From NCBI GenBank assembly GCA_900548385.1, contig URKJ01000035.1, positions 1-56,134 on the forward strand: a stretch of 56,134 nucleotides of DNA. The letters run 5' to 3'. This DNA is from an uncultured bacterium (GTDB lineage Bacteria > Verrucomicrobiota > Lentisphaeria > Victivallales > UBA1829). Below, piece after piece: positions 8,775-18,629 of this stretch (position 1 is its first letter; each line of letters opens with the position of its first letter). The notes under the pieces were generated by a model. That model was not told the DNA's origin. It worked only from the letters and a program-made list of their open reading frames with translations, and did no database searches. The translations under genes and the position numbers were made by a program.

Positions 8775-10106
8775 TTATTCCAGCGTCAGGACAAAGTCCC
8801 TGGAACACAGTTTGTCCAGATGGATCGTCCGTGTTTCGGTCTTTCCGCCGTATGAGATCTCAAGTTCGTACTCGCCGAAAAAGCCTTTGAAACCGGCACA
8901 GCCGTCAGAGTTGCTCTCCACGGAGGTTTCCGTATGCCACGTTTTCCGGAACAGCTCACGGAGCAGATAATACGACGGCTTGGGTGTAAAGTCGTAACGG
9001 ACAAGTCCGCCGTGATAATAGTTTTCTCCGGCGGTCATGTCACCCTGCGGAGCAAATGCGGCAAATCCGTCGATCAGATTCCAGTAAACGATGGCCTCCA
9101 TTGCCGGATGGCTGAACCACATACTGTAGATATTCCGCATGATCTCCGCCTGAATCTCCTCGTCCTCCGCCGTATAGGCATAGGCGGGAATCGTCAATTC
9201 GGTGATCTGAATATTGCGTCCGAGCATCGCATAAGAATCAAGCACATCATAAATGCGGCACGGATCGTAGTACATGGCAGTGATTTCCTGTTCTTTTTCC
9301 GCACGGAAGAACATGTGATACTGCATACCGATCGAATCAATTCTCGCCCCTTTCAGCAACGCGCGTTCGATCTGCATGTAATAACAACTGCGGTCTCCAT
9401 GAAAATCAGCCCAAGCCTTTGTTGGCCCTTCATTGATGATCAGGCGGTTCGATGGAAAACAGCGGTCCGCCTGCTCAAAACTCCACTCCACGAAATCCGG
9501 CTGATTGTAGAAATTCATTGCGATCCGCGGATTGTGCCAGCCCCACCATGTTTCGTTGGTGACCTCCCAGTCGCGGATGCGTCCGGCATAGCGCTCCGCC
9601 AGTTCCCGGAACCGTTTGATCAGCAGCGTCTTTTCCTGTTCGATATCGCCTCTCACCCATTTCGGAGTAAAAAAGGCATAATTCAGACAGTGCGCTTTCG
9701 GCATGATTCCGTTTGCTTCACAGTATTCCAGACAGAGATCGGGCGCCGGGCGGCGGTAAATCTTCGGGCTGTCTTTCGCGAAACGCGGCTTTCCCTGCTC
9801 CGGCTCCAGATCGGACCAGTAAAACGGAAGCGTCGCAATGTTGAACACATCGGCGAACAACTCCTTGTAAGCCTGATTCTGCTCCTGAGAGTTGAACTCG
9901 TCCAGCATGAACAGATTTGCTCCGATCTTGAAATCGTGCGTCTTCTGCCGGACGTTTACTTTGACGCCGCCGACCGGTTTCCGCTCCGCGTCCTCAAAAT
10001 GAAGAGCCGCCCAGCCTTTGCGGTTGTTTTCGATCCCGGTCCGGATCCGGTCTTCCATCATCGCCCGTTTTTTTTCAAACGGCTTCAAAACATCTCTTCT
10101 GCTCAT
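8775..10106 (-). CDS. Divergent GH10-like glycoside hydrolase, cytoplasmic
   Basis: This is a 443-residue paralogue of the GH10 at 5461-6930. Acid/base Glu185 lies in WEVTNETWWG and nucleophile Glu303 in IQITELTIP. The -1 subsite segment is changed (MPKAHCLNYAFFTPKW), keeping the His but not the usual Trp-Gln. The N-terminal domain (about residues 30-65, KPVGGVKVNVRQKTHDFKIGAN) looks like the beta-sandwich lead-in common to GH10 relatives in this phylum. No signal peptide. SD GAGGATG precedes the ATG. It lies 27 bases from the dehydratase gene upstream. Catalytic Glu residues are present, but substrate may differ from plain xylan. Confidence 0.85.
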   Translation of the reverse strand: MSRRDVLKPFEKKRAMMEDRIRTGIENNRKGWAALHFEDAERKPVGGVKVNVRQKTHDFKIGANLFMLDEFNSQEQNQAYKELFADVFNIATLPFYWSDLEPEQGKPRFAKDSPKIYRRPAPDLCLEYCEANGIMPKAHCLNYAFFTPKWVRGDIEQEKTLLIKRFRELAERYAGRIRDWEVTNETWWGWHNPRIAMNFYNQPDFVEWSFEQADRCFPSNRLIINEGPTKAWADFHGDRSCYYMQIERALLKGARIDSIGMQYHMFFRAEKEQEITAMYYDPCRIYDVLDSYAMLGRNIQITELTIPAYAYTAEDEEIQAEIMRNIYSMWFSHPAMEAIVYWNLIDGFAAFAPQGDMTAGENYYHGGLVRYDFTPKPSYYLLRELFRKTWHTETSVESNSDGCAGFKGFFGEYELEISYGGKTETRTIHLDKLCSRDFVLTLE

Positions 10107-10133
10107 GATCGCATCCTCAATTTATTGAAAATG

Positions 10134-11456
10134 TCAGGACCACTGACGGTCGTTCGCCCACTCTTTGTCCCACTCCGTCGTGGGAGCCCATGCTTCGGGA
10201 AAATCCGGGTGAAGCTTCTCACGGATCAGCTCTTCGTTCAGCGATTCGATGCCGAGTCCGGGTGCGTTCGGAACGTCGATATAGCCGCCGTCGTACCGGA
10301 GCGCGGGATTGACGAGATCACCCCACCATGGCACATCGACCGAATGCAGTTCCAGCGCCATAAAGTTGCGGGTCGCGGCGGCGACATGCACCGCCGCCAT
10401 GCAGGCAATCGGACTCTCCGCCATGTGAATGTTCATCTGAACGCCGTATTCCTCCGCCATATCGCCGATTTTCTTGGTTTCCAGAATTCCGCCGGCGGTC
10501 AGCAGATCGGGGTGGATCACCGCAAGGGCACCCGATTCCAGCAGCGGCTTGAACGACTCTTTCAGATACATGTCCTCCCCGGTGCCCAGCGGAGTCGTGG
10601 TGGCATTCGCAAGCCGGACGTACTGACCGGTATACTGCCAGGGCACGGGGTCTTCCATCCATGCGAGATTGTATTTTTCCAGACGCTTTCCGAGCTTGAT
10701 GCAGTCCTCCAGCGGAATATGACCGAGGTGGTCGATCGCGATCGGCACTTCATACCCGATTTCCGCGCGCACATCCGCCATGTACTGCTCCAGATAGTCG
10801 AGTCCGGTTTCCGTAATATGAATCCCGGTGAACGGATGGGCGGTGTTGAACAGATCATACGCCTCCCCGCGCATCGCGCGCGGATCAATGGAACCGTGCG
10901 GCGTGCTGAAAACGGTTTTCTTGTATTCGCGCATCTTCTCCAGAAAACCGAGCGGCGCACTCAACGCACCGGGAACATCCATCAGCAGTTCGATACCGAG
11001 GTCCATTTTAAGGAAAGTGAATCCTTTTGCCATGCGCTCCCGGAGAGCCTTGCCCATATCGCGCCCGCCGCCTTCGGAATCGGTGTCGCAGTAGCAGCGG
11101 ATCCGGTCGCGGTATTTGCCGCCGAGCAACTGCCAGACGGGCACGCCCCAGGCCTTTCCGGCAAGGTCCCACATCGCAAGCTCAAGTCCGCAGACACCGC
11201 CCGCCTGACGGGAATCGCCGCCGAACTGCTTGATCCGGCGGAAGATCTTTTCCGGATTGCAGGGATTTTCGCCGAGAATACGGCTCTTGAGCATCGCCGC
11301 GTAAGTGCGACTGGAGGCATCGCGGACTTCTCCGTAACCGACAAGCCCCTGATTGGTGTAAACCTTGATGAGCGTGCAGCGCTTCGGCGCACCGTCGATG
11401 TCCGCAAAACGGACATCCGTGATTTTCAGTGTGGATGGATCAATACTGGAATTCAT
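10134..11456 (-). CDS. Enolase-superfamily sugar-acid dehydratase (mandelate racemase/MLE family)
   Basis: The 440-residue protein has the N-terminal capping domain and (beta/alpha)7-beta barrel of the enolase superfamily. Likely functional residues are the FLKMDLG strand (KxD rather than KxK), AIDHLGHI (Asp plus His), WMEDPVP (Glu), GTGEDMY (Glu) and NIHMAESP (His). The Asp-x-His arrangement resembles galactonate/mannonate-type dehydratases, which turn an aldonate into a 2-keto-3-deoxy acid. SD AAAGGAA precedes the ATG. It follows the IclR gene by 43 bases. The family call is firm; the substrate is not established. Confidence 0.88.
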   Translation of the reverse strand: MNSSIDPSTLKITDVRFADIDGAPKRCTLIKVYTNQGLVGYGEVRDASSRTYAAMLKSRILGENPCNPEKIFRRIKQFGGDSRQAGGVCGLELAMWDLAGKAWGVPVWQLLGGKYRDRIRCYCDTDSEGGGRDMGKALRERMAKGFTFLKMDLGIELLMDVPGALSAPLGFLEKMREYKKTVFSTPHGSIDPRAMRGEAYDLFNTAHPFTGIHITETGLDYLEQYMADVRAEIGYEVPIAIDHLGHIPLEDCIKLGKRLEKYNLAWMEDPVPWQYTGQYVRLANATTTPLGTGEDMYLKESFKPLLESGALAVIHPDLLTAGGILETKKIGDMAEEYGVQMNIHMAESPIACMAAVHVAAATRNFMALELHSVDVPWWGDLVNPALRYDGGYIDVPNAPGLGIESLNEELIREKLHPDFPEAWAPTTEWDKEWANDRQWS

Positions 11457-11499
11457 TCTGTCTGTTCCTTTCTATATAAGTGTTATAACTGTTTCCCCA

Positions 11500-12243
11500 T
11501 TACAATTCCGATTCTATCTTCCCGGCGGCACGCCTCAAAGCCGCGACTCGGTCCGGAAGATTGTCCTCCGTGAAATCATCCTGTATGCCGAGCAGCGTCA
11601 GCGCCGCGGCAACGGAACCGGATGGATCCCGCAGCGGCATCGAAAGCGCATCGACGCGCCACCGGCTGTTTCCCCGGTTGAAGATCCAGCCTTTTTCCCG
11701 AACTTCCGCGATTCTGCCGGACAGCAGAAGCGGATCCCGCTTTTCGGCAATATCCGCGGAGGTCTCTTCAACAAGCGCCCGGATATCCTCATCGGACTCT
11801 CCGGCGAGCAGAGCCGCCCCGACGGAACCTTCGATCACCGGGAAACGGACGCCGTTTTTTCCGCCGACCGCGAACGGCTCCGGCGAATCCGCCCGCAAAA
11901 CGGCAACCTGCTCATTCCATTGACGGATCGAAAGTTTGCAGGTCAGTTTCGTCTCCTCCGCAAGCTCGTCAAGAACGGTCTGTGCGGCAGCAAACAGAAA
12001 CCCGTTTTTCTGCGAACGCATCAGCACGCTGATCATGCCGATTGAGAGAGAGTAAGTATTGCTGCGGTTTTTGCGGATCCAGTTGTGCTTCATCAAACTC
12101 TGTACAATGCGGTATCCGGTGGTTGCGCTCACATCCACGCCTTTGCAGATCTCCGCCTGTGTCACCGGACGCTCCATCGAACACATGTATTCGATAATCG
12201 AAAGCGCCTTGTCCACAGCCGGAACCATATTCTTATTTTTCAT
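11500..12243 (-). CDS. IclR-family transcriptional regulator
   Basis: The 247-residue protein has an N-terminal winged helix (AVDKALSIIEYM..., VSATTGYRIVQSLMKHNWI) and a C-terminal IclR effector domain (about residues 75-247). It heads the minus-strand sugar-acid operon and probably controls it in response to an acid-sugar metabolite, as IclR proteins such as KdgR do. ATG 12243 is preferred: it has AAGGG upstream, and the predicted -10 (12275-12280) would make the alternative ATG at 12264 almost leaderless. Identification of the family is clear; the ligand is not. Confidence 0.92.
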   Translation of the reverse strand: MKNKNMVPAVDKALSIIEYMCSMERPVTQAEICKGVDVSATTGYRIVQSLMKHNWIRKNRSNTYSLSIGMISVLMRSQKNGFLFAAAQTVLDELAEETKLTCKLSIRQWNEQVAVLRADSPEPFAVGGKNGVRFPVIEGSVGAALLAGESDEDIRALVEETSADIAEKRDPLLLSGRIAEVREKGWIFNRGNSRWRVDALSMPLRDPSGSVAAALTLLGIQDDFTEDNLPDRVAALRRAAGKIESEL

Positions 12244-12274
12244 ATATGAAAAATCCCTTTTCATTTCTGAAACA

Positions 12275-12303
12275 ACTATACAATCGGAAGAAAACGATTT
12301 CAA
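12275..12303 (-). promoter_or_regulatory. Sigma-70 promoter for the IclR operon
   Basis: On the minus strand TTGAAA (12298-12303) and TATAGT (12275-12280) are 17 bases apart and about 30 bases upstream of the IclR ATG at 12243. It is divergent from the promoter at 12357. Confidence 0.65.
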
Positions 12304-12356
12304 GAGCGGAACAGAAAAAAATCAAAAAAATTTTCAAAAAAATAACGAACACCCTC

Positions 12357-12385
12357 TTGACTTTTCCGACGAAACAGTGCATAAT
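12357..12385 (+). promoter_or_regulatory. Sigma-70 promoter for regulator-glycosidase operon 1
   Basis: TTGACT (12357-12362), 17-base spacer, CATAAT (12380-12385). The block from CCCT through ATAATTAAAA closely resembles the promoter at 31637-31665 in front of the paralogous regulator. Confidence 0.75.
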
Positions 12386-12419
12386 TAAAAGCGATACATC
12401 AACATTCAGAGATTGACAA

Positions 12420-13475
12420 ATGGAAATTGGCGATACAGATTTTATGAAAATACGGCGCTGGGTGATCAACACGATCGCGACCGGCGGCAATCAGCCGGTC
12501 CGCTTTCCCGCCACCCGCGTTTTAGGCAAGCAGTTCAACGTTTCCCAACCGACCGCCCAGAGAGTCATAAAATCTCTGATCGAAGAAGGCTTGCTGATTC
12601 CGTGCAGAACCGGAGGAACCATTTCGCGCCCCTGTTCCATCGGAAACACCGAGCATCTGAAAATCTTCGGGCTCGTCGAGTATCAGGGGAAACAGGCGTT
12701 TGACATTCTCTACTTTGAACTCATCCGCCATGCGGTTGCCCATGAACTGCTCCGCCGCTCCATCTCCTGCACGACCAAAACGCTGTATCTGGAGACGCCG
12801 TCCCATCTGGAACGACAGACACGGGAAGAAAATCTCTCCGGCGTGGTTCTCCTCGGCTCGGAGCCGCATACGGCGGAATATGCCCGTCAGCTCCGCGCTC
12901 ACGGAACCCCCGTTGCTTCGTTCATGCACCGTTTCGACGGCATTTCCTGTTTCTACAATCCGATCCGGGATCGAATCCGGAACACGCTCGAAACGTTGTT
13001 CTGCGACGGAAAAACACGGGTTCTGATCCTCGGCTGGCCGGATCGTCCCGATTTTTCGGTTCCCATCAGTACCGGCATTCAGGAGGCATGCGACAACACC
13101 GGCACACCGCGCGGAAGAGTCGTTTTTCTGGACCGTCCGTTCGCCGAAACCAAAGAAAAACTCAAAGAGATGCTCGAATTCGGAATGAAGTTCGACGCCG
13201 TCATCATCAACAACTTTCAGCGTGATACGTTTGAACTGCTCCGGGAACATCTGAATGAAAACGAAACGAGCTATTTTGCCGACCGCTCCGCCGTGTTCGA
13301 CGAGCTCCACTTCACCGGATATATGTTTTATTACGACCTCGAAACGGCGGCGAAAAGTCTTGCGGACGATCTTTTCCGGCAGCTCAGTGATCCCGCTTCA
13401 CCGCCAGTCTATGAAAAAATATCATATCGCCTGATCCGCTACCGGGACGGTGTTCCTCTGGAACCGGTTCATTGA
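12420..13475 (+). CDS. GntR/LacI-type hybrid transcriptional regulator
   Basis: The 351-residue protein combines an N-terminal GntR-like winged helix (about residues 10-70; LGKQFNVSQPTAQRVIKSLIEEGLL) with a LacI-like periplasmic-binding-protein sensor domain (about 80-340). Such hybrids bind sugars through the C-terminal domain. It is immediately followed by a giant secreted glycosidase and a pseudopilin, so local control of these genes is likely. No strong SD precedes ATG 12420 (only GAGA); ATG 12444 is an alternative. The sensor domain is divergent from the paralogue at 31703, so the two probably sense different sugars. Confidence 0.85.
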   Translation: MEIGDTDFMKIRRWVINTIATGGNQPVRFPATRVLGKQFNVSQPTAQRVIKSLIEEGLLIPCRTGGTISRPCSIGNTEHLKIFGLVEYQGKQAFDILYFELIRHAVAHELLRRSISCTTKTLYLETPSHLERQTREENLSGVVLLGSEPHTAEYARQLRAHGTPVASFMHRFDGISCFYNPIRDRIRNTLETLFCDGKTRVLILGWPDRPDFSVPISTGIQEACDNTGTPRGRVVFLDRPFAETKEKLKEMLEFGMKFDAVIINNFQRDTFELLREHLNENETSYFADRSAVFDELHFTGYMFYYDLETAAKSLADDLFRQLSDPASPPVYEKISYRLIRYRDGVPLEPVH

Positions 13476-13536
13476 ATAAAATAATCCATTACAAATAAAA
13501 ATTATACAAATAACAGGAATGAAGGAATCAACGGGT

Positions 13537-16500
13537 ATGAAAAAAAAGTTCTTCTCCGCCTCTCTGGCTCTGCTTTCCGCGTTTTCTCTGAATGCGGAAA
13601 CCCTGCTCGACCTCCAACTGCGATCCCCCGACGACCTCAAAGGATGGCAGAAACAGGCGAACACCGATTATTTTCCGAAAGAAAGCGGCAGCAGCGTTCT
13701 GACGATTTCAAATGCGGATCCGAAAAACAGCCACCTGATTCTGTATCCACTCGAATTGAAGCGCATTGCGGGGAAACGGGTCACGATCTCTGCGGAAGTC
13801 AAACGCGATCTTTCCGTTCCCTCCGTGCGCTGGCAGGGCGGAAAACTTCAGTTGAACTACCGCGCAGGCAACGCCTGGAACTGGCCCGGCGTCTACATGG
13901 CGGCGCCGAAATGCGACTGGGAAAAACGCACGCTCACGGTCGATGTTCCGCTGGATGTAAACAAAGCCGATGTCGTTCTCGGCACACAGTCCGCCTCCGG
14001 AACGATCCGTTTCCGCAATCTCAAAGTGGAAACCGGCGACACGATCCTTCCGCTCAAATCCGCCGCCAACATGGGATTCCGTGACCGGACCGCCCGCGAC
14101 GGCAAAGGCGGTTGGTCCGATCAGGGCCCCCAGAACGATGCGGCAAACTTCAATTACAAGCTGTCGAAATACGCAAATGTTCCATTCGGAATCACCGCTC
14201 CGGAACGGAACGACGGAAAATCCATTGTCGTTTTCCAGTCCGCCCAGCTCCCGAACGGAGTCCGGGAAGTGAATATCAACCTTGATTCCGCGGCGGTTTC
14301 CGGCAATTACCTTTATCTTCTTCACACACTGACGTTCGGCTACGGATTCAAAGGCACGGTCGGAACCGTCGAACTGACCGGAAAGAACGGAAAAACCGCC
14401 GTCATTTCCGTACAGGGCGGCAAAGATGTTTCCGACTGGTGGATGCCGAAACGGTTCGAAAACGCATTTCCCGGTGCGCTCTGGCAGAACCGGAGCGGCG
14501 GCGAAGTCGGCGTTTATGTTTCAAAATTCCGCATACCGGCGGAACTCGGCGGTCTGGCGTCGGTCAGGTTCCGTCCGGCAGAGCAGAAAGTTACCTGGAT
14601 TCTGCTCGGAGCAACGATCTCCGAACACGATTATCCGTTCCCGGAAACCAGCCGCCACACCATTCAGGCAAATAAGGTGTGGCGCCCCCTCCCCGTTCCG
14701 GCAAGCCCGGACATCATTTCCGGCAGTGCGCTTGACCTGACGGGGATTCTGTATCAGCCGCCGGTCGGAACAACCGGTCGCGTCGTCATCAACAAAGACG
14801 GCAATTTTGCATTCGCCAAAGAACCGGAAAAAGCGGTCCGCTTCCTCTCCGCAGTCTATCTCCGCGGACTTTTCAAAGGACACGGCTATTTCAAATCCCC
14901 TCTCTCCTCCAAAAAATCGACAGCCGAATTTGTCCGTCAGCTCAAAATGCAGGGTTACAACATGATCCGGTTCCATTATCTGGATTCGACCCTGCTGGAG
15001 GGGGCAAAAGAAGACTTCCGGCTCAATCCGCAGACACTCGACAAGTTCGACTATCTGATCTACTGTATGAAACAGAACGGCATCTATGCGAATATCGACT
15101 TCATGGCGTCCCGTATCGGCTACTCCCACGGTTACAGCTGGTCGGCGGCACCCGGTGACAAGCGTCAGTTCAAACTTGATATATTCTTCCAGCCCGGCGT
15201 CCGCGAAAACTGGAAACGGGGAGTCCGCGCCCTCCTCACCCATGTGAACCCCTACACGAAAACGCGTCTGGCAGACGATCCGGTTCTGGCAATCGCCGTC
15301 AGCTACAATGAACAGGAATTCGCGTGGGGAATGGAAAATCTCGGTCAGGCGCGTTCCGAATGGCAGGTCTTTTTGAAGTCGCGCTACAAGACCATCGAAG
15401 CGCTCCGCAAAGCGTGGGGCGGTCAGGCAAACGGCATCACCGGGTTTGACCAGATCCCCGCATTCACCACCGCTCAGGTTCAGGAAAATTCCCCGCTCGG
15501 AACGGACATCGCCCGGTTCATCGCAAACAAGGAAACGGAGCTCGTCGACTGGTATCAGAATACAGCGCGCGGACTCGGTTTCAAAGGATACCTCGGCACC
15601 TATACGATGGCACAGTCCCTGCGGAATATCGTCAGCCGCCGCAACAGCGATTATATCGCGCTGAACAGCTATCACGCTCATCCGTTCTCCAATGCGATCG
15701 ACACCGCCAGCAGTATTGCGCGTCACGCGAAGCCGATCCGTCCGATCATCTCGGTCCGCGCCTGCGGCAAACCCCTGCTCGCCACCGAACTCGGACACGC
15801 ATTCTGGAATCCATACCGCTACGAAGAAGGCATGGTCGCCGGAGCTTATGCAGCGTTTCAGGGAATCGACGGTATTTCTCCGTTCGCCCAGCAGGTGACG
15901 AACGTTCCGGGCGTCCATCCGGTCAACACATTCGATCTCACGCATGATGCGATTCTGAAATCACAGGAATTTCTCATGGCGTTTCTGTTCCGGCGCGGCG
16001 ATGTCTCCCGTTCCGAAAACATGGTCCGGGTCCAAATCGACCCGGAAGCGATCTTCACGACCGGAACGTATTCCGATGCGCTGAACGCAGACCAGAGCAA
16101 CCTGATCCTCGTAACCGGATTTGCGACGGAAGTCGGCGGCAATGGCAAAGCAAAGAAAAATGAATATCTTCTGCCTGCTGCGGGCGGCTCTTCCCTGCTC
16201 ATCCGTTCCATCGACGTGGCGGGCTATACGGAAGTCCGGAACACGAAAAGCGGCATGTTCGACTTCAACAGAACACTCGCCGAACTCAAGCGCGCGGGTA
16301 TCGTTCCGAACGGCAACCGCACCGACGCGGCAAAGGGAATCTTTGAGTCCGCCAACGGCGAAATCCTCCTGAATGCGAAAACAAACTTCATGTCCATCAA
16401 CACCCCCCGTTATCAGGGTATCTGCGGAGAAGCCGGGGCCGCCGCCAAACTGAACGATTTTGAAGTGAAATCGCTTGGCGTCCGCGGCAATCTCTCGCTG

Positions 16501-16836
16501 GTCTCGCTTCAGAATGACAAGTCGCTTGCCGATGCCAGCCGTATGGTGATGGTATTCGCAACCAACCTCCTGAACTCCGGCATGGTCTTTGAAGACGCCT
16601 CCTTCCGGACCCGGCTGAACAACGGCACAACGCCGCTTCTGCTGGAAACCGGAACGTTCCGCGCCGTGTTGAAAAACAGCAACGCCAGAGACCTCAAACT
16701 GTTTGCTCTTGCCACAAACGGACAGCGCATAGCGGAACTTCCGCTGAAAAAAACAGACGGAACAGTGGAAATCAATGTCGACACGGCGAAGATCCCGAAC
16801 GGACCCGCCATCTATTTTGAACTCACAACCAAATGA
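13537..16836 (+). CDS. Large secreted clan GH-A glycoside hydrolase
   Basis: The 1,099-residue protein begins with a signal peptide (MKKKFFSASLALLSAFSLNA). Residues of about 20-385 form beta-sandwich modules, including a GGWSDQGPQND segment near residue 191. The barrel (about 435-770) shows RFHYLD, acid/base Asn591-Glu592 (SYNEQE) and nucleophile Glu751 (LATELGH), as in GH5/GH42-like clan GH-A enzymes. A beta-rich tail follows. It probably hydrolyses a polysaccharide outside the inner membrane; family and substrate are not assigned. ATG 13537 has AAGGAA upstream, whereas ATG 13519 has its SD too close. It lies between regulator and pseudopilin genes. Confidence 0.82.
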   Translation: MKKKFFSASLALLSAFSLNAETLLDLQLRSPDDLKGWQKQANTDYFPKESGSSVLTISNADPKNSHLILYPLELKRIAGKRVTISAEVKRDLSVPSVRWQGGKLQLNYRAGNAWNWPGVYMAAPKCDWEKRTLTVDVPLDVNKADVVLGTQSASGTIRFRNLKVETGDTILPLKSAANMGFRDRTARDGKGGWSDQGPQNDAANFNYKLSKYANVPFGITAPERNDGKSIVVFQSAQLPNGVREVNINLDSAAVSGNYLYLLHTLTFGYGFKGTVGTVELTGKNGKTAVISVQGGKDVSDWWMPKRFENAFPGALWQNRSGGEVGVYVSKFRIPAELGGLASVRFRPAEQKVTWILLGATISEHDYPFPETSRHTIQANKVWRPLPVPASPDIISGSALDLTGILYQPPVGTTGRVVINKDGNFAFAKEPEKAVRFLSAVYLRGLFKGHGYFKSPLSSKKSTAEFVRQLKMQGYNMIRFHYLDSTLLEGAKEDFRLNPQTLDKFDYLIYCMKQNGIYANIDFMASRIGYSHGYSWSAAPGDKRQFKLDIFFQPGVRENWKRGVRALLTHVNPYTKTRLADDPVLAIAVSYNEQEFAWGMENLGQARSEWQVFLKSRYKTIEALRKAWGGQANGITGFDQIPAFTTAQVQENSPLGTDIARFIANKETELVDWYQNTARGLGFKGYLGTYTMAQSLRNIVSRRNSDYIALNSYHAHPFSNAIDTASSIARHAKPIRPIISVRACGKPLLATELGHAFWNPYRYEEGMVAGAYAAFQGIDGISPFAQQVTNVPGVHPVNTFDLTHDAILKSQEFLMAFLFRRGDVSRSENMVRVQIDPEAIFTTGTYSDALNADQSNLILVTGFATEVGGNGKAKKNEYLLPAAGGSSLLIRSIDVAGYTEVRNTKSGMFDFNRTLAELKRAGIVPNGNRTDAAKGIFESANGEILLNAKTNFMSINTPRYQGICGEAGAAAKLNDFEVKSLGVRGNLSLVSLQNDKSLADASRMVMVFATNLLNSGMVFEDASFRTRLNNGTTPLLLETGTFRAVLKNSNARDLKLFALATNGQRIAELPLKKTDGTVEINVDTAKIPNGPAIYFELTTK

Positions 16837-16853
16837 ACTAAGGAGAATATACC

Positions 16854-17600
16854 ATGCAAAACAAACAGAAGAACTGCAGATTTACCCTCGTGGAACTCCT
16901 CGTGGTGATTGCCGTGATCGCCATCCTGGCGGGCCTGCTTCTGCCCGCGTTGAACTCAGCGCGGGAAACCGCGCAGCAGATCAAATGCGTCAGTTCCATG
17001 AAACAACTGTCAACAGCCATGATGACGTACAATGCACAGAGCGATTCCTGGAACGTTCCGTTGAAAACAAGAACGGCGGAAAACCCAAACGTGGTTTGGG
17101 GAGAAAATGAAATTTTCGCAGACCTCGTCGGTGTAAAACATAATCAGACTTACCGGCATATCTGGGATAAAAAATTTCTCTGTCCTTCCATTCAATATCC
17201 GGTCCATGTGGACAACTGGAGCAGCGGGATGGCGGCGGTAACAGGCGTTTACGGTATGACGTACTGGGGAGCGACCTGGTGCAACAATCAGAAAAAAGCA
17301 GACCCCGTCGGATGCCCCTGGGAAGAATACCGTGCCACTCTCATGAGCAAAGTGAAACGTCCCTCCAATCAGCTGCTGTTTACGGAAGTGACATTCGGCA
17401 GCAGCGGCGGAAGAGCGTCACCCTCCTATCGCAACCCCAACGAGCACTGGTGGGTCAACGGCGAAAACGACTGGGCTGCCGCCCTGCGCCACAAGGGACG
17501 TTCCATCATCAACCTTACATTTCTTGACGGTCATGCCGCCTCATGGGGAAGTTCCAGACTGATTTCGGAACCCAACAGCACCTGGTACCCGTACAAGTAA
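16854..17600 (+). CDS. Type II pseudopilin-like protein (DUF1559/H-X9-DG type)
   Basis: The 248-residue protein has a prepilin N-terminus, CRFTLVELLVVIAVIAILAGLLLPAL, with Glu at +5 and cleavage expected before Phe; the usual Gly at -1 is Arg. The C-terminal part holds the NLTFLDGHAASWG motif typical of the planctomycete/lentisphaeral pseudopilin family. It would be inserted in the inner membrane and processed by a prepilin peptidase. It is the last gene of the regulator-glycosidase operon, 17 bases after the glycosidase, with SD AAGGAGA. It may be a substrate-specific minor pseudopilin for secreting the glycosidase, but that is inference. Confidence 0.88.
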   Translation: MQNKQKNCRFTLVELLVVIAVIAILAGLLLPALNSARETAQQIKCVSSMKQLSTAMMTYNAQSDSWNVPLKTRTAENPNVVWGENEIFADLVGVKHNQTYRHIWDKKFLCPSIQYPVHVDNWSSGMAAVTGVYGMTYWGATWCNNQKKADPVGCPWEEYRATLMSKVKRPSNQLLFTEVTFGSSGGRASPSYRNPNEHWWVNGENDWAAALRHKGRSIINLTFLDGHAASWGSSRLISEPNSTWYPYK

Positions 17601-17603
17601 AGA

Positions 17604-17658
17604 TCTGCGCTTCCGATGGAGAAACGCTCATTCCGCCAGTTTCTCCATCCGGCGCAGA
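17604..17658. terminator. Large hairpin between convergent genes
   Basis: An 11-bp perfect stem (17615-17625 with 17639-17649) is extended by TCTGCGC/GCGCAGA (17604-17610 with 17652-17658) after a small internal loop. It spans the 3' ends of the pseudopilin (+) and the unknown membrane protein (-). A bidirectional terminator is the simplest reading, although no long T tract is present. Confidence 0.5.
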
Positions 17659-18629
17659 GCGGAATCCCGTTCCTGAAACAGGATGGAAAGACGCGTCTTC
17701 TCCCGGCGGGCGATCGCATGATCCGGCCCGGAAGCGGGAAGCCCCCTGCCCGACAGAAGAGAATCGTACATATCAAGCGTCTCCACCTGATCCGAATCAA
17801 CCGGATAGCACCAGTCACGGATCAGCATCCCCAGAGGGCGGAACACCGAACCGCGTCCGCCGAACGCCTCCCGGAACAACGTGGACGGCATCGGTTCGCC
17901 AAGGAAAAAACGGAATCCGTTCAGGCGCACTTTCTCATATTCCCGGAGCGACGATACCAAAGAACAGCGGATCAGATTTTCATCCGGAAACGGCATGGAA
18001 AGAAAGCCGTTGAGAATCTTGCGGAACCGCGTCCGCTGGGACGGGCTCAAGTTCTGTCCGCCGAGCTCCGCCGCGGTGGCGGAACAGACGGTCAGATAAA
18101 GAATATCGGGCTCGTCGGAATTCAGCATCATCCGCGTATGAGCACACAAAACGGAGAATATCCGCAAAGCGGTGTCGAACTTCTGTTGAGCTGCCGCCTC
18201 CTGGACACCCTTCTGCAGAATCTGCTGAAAATCGGAAAAGATCCCGGCGTACGGCTCCACTCCCCGCAGAGAAGTCTCCACTCCGGCTATATGAGCTGCC
18301 AGTTCTCCCGCATAACGCGGATAACCGGGAAATTCCTCCTGATAAAGCCCGTGGAATTTCCGGAACTGAACCAGTACCGCAGAACCGGGACCGTTTCCCG
18401 CCTTGATCAGCGGGGAGATGGCGCGCAGTCTTTTCTTCAAAGCAAAGGAACCGGTGCGGAACGTTTCGGCAAAACGCCCGTCGGAAACATCGTCCAGACG
18501 CGTAAACCTGCCAATGCACGCTTTCAGAACCGGAAAACAGACCGCAAGCAGGCAGAGGATCACAACGGTCCTCAAAACTCTCCGACGCCTGTTACTGAGA
18601 CAATCGGTTCTGCGAATGACCGGCTGCAT
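17628..18629 (-). CDS. Unrecognised membrane-anchored protein
   Basis: I do not recognise this 333-residue protein. It has a basic N-terminus (RRRRVLRT) followed by one hydrophobic segment at about residues 20-37 (VVILCLLAVCFPVL), which suggests a signal anchor, and then a long helical soluble part without clear motifs. The ATG at 18629 lies inside the preceding gene (38-base overlap) with GGAGG 12 bases upstream; earlier ATG (18641) and TTG (18665) codons are possible. It overlaps a small membrane protein gene and follows pcnB, so it is probably co-transcribed with them. Confidence 0.6.
   Translation of the reverse strand: MQPVIRRTDCLSNRRRRVLRTVVILCLLAVCFPVLKACIGRFTRLDDVSDGRFAETFRTGSFALKKRLRAISPLIKAGNGPGSAVLVQFRKFHGLYQEEFPGYPRYAGELAAHIAGVETSLRGVEPYAGIFSDFQQILQKGVQEAAAQQKFDTALRIFSVLCAHTRMMLNSDEPDILYLTVCSATAAELGGQNLSPSQRTRFRKILNGFLSMPFPDENLIRCSLVSSLREYEKVRLNGFRFFLGEPMPSTLFREAFGGRGSVFRPLGMLIRDWCYPVDSDQVETLDMYDSLLSGRGLPASGPDHAIARREKTRLSILFQERDSALRRMEKLAE

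Noticed and set aside
8934..11573. An 879-codon open frame antisense to the second GH10 and first dehydratase genes.
   Set aside because: It has no recognisable domain, and the opposite strand holds genes with clear catalytic motifs and SDs. Long antisense frames are expected from the GC-rich third-codon bias here.
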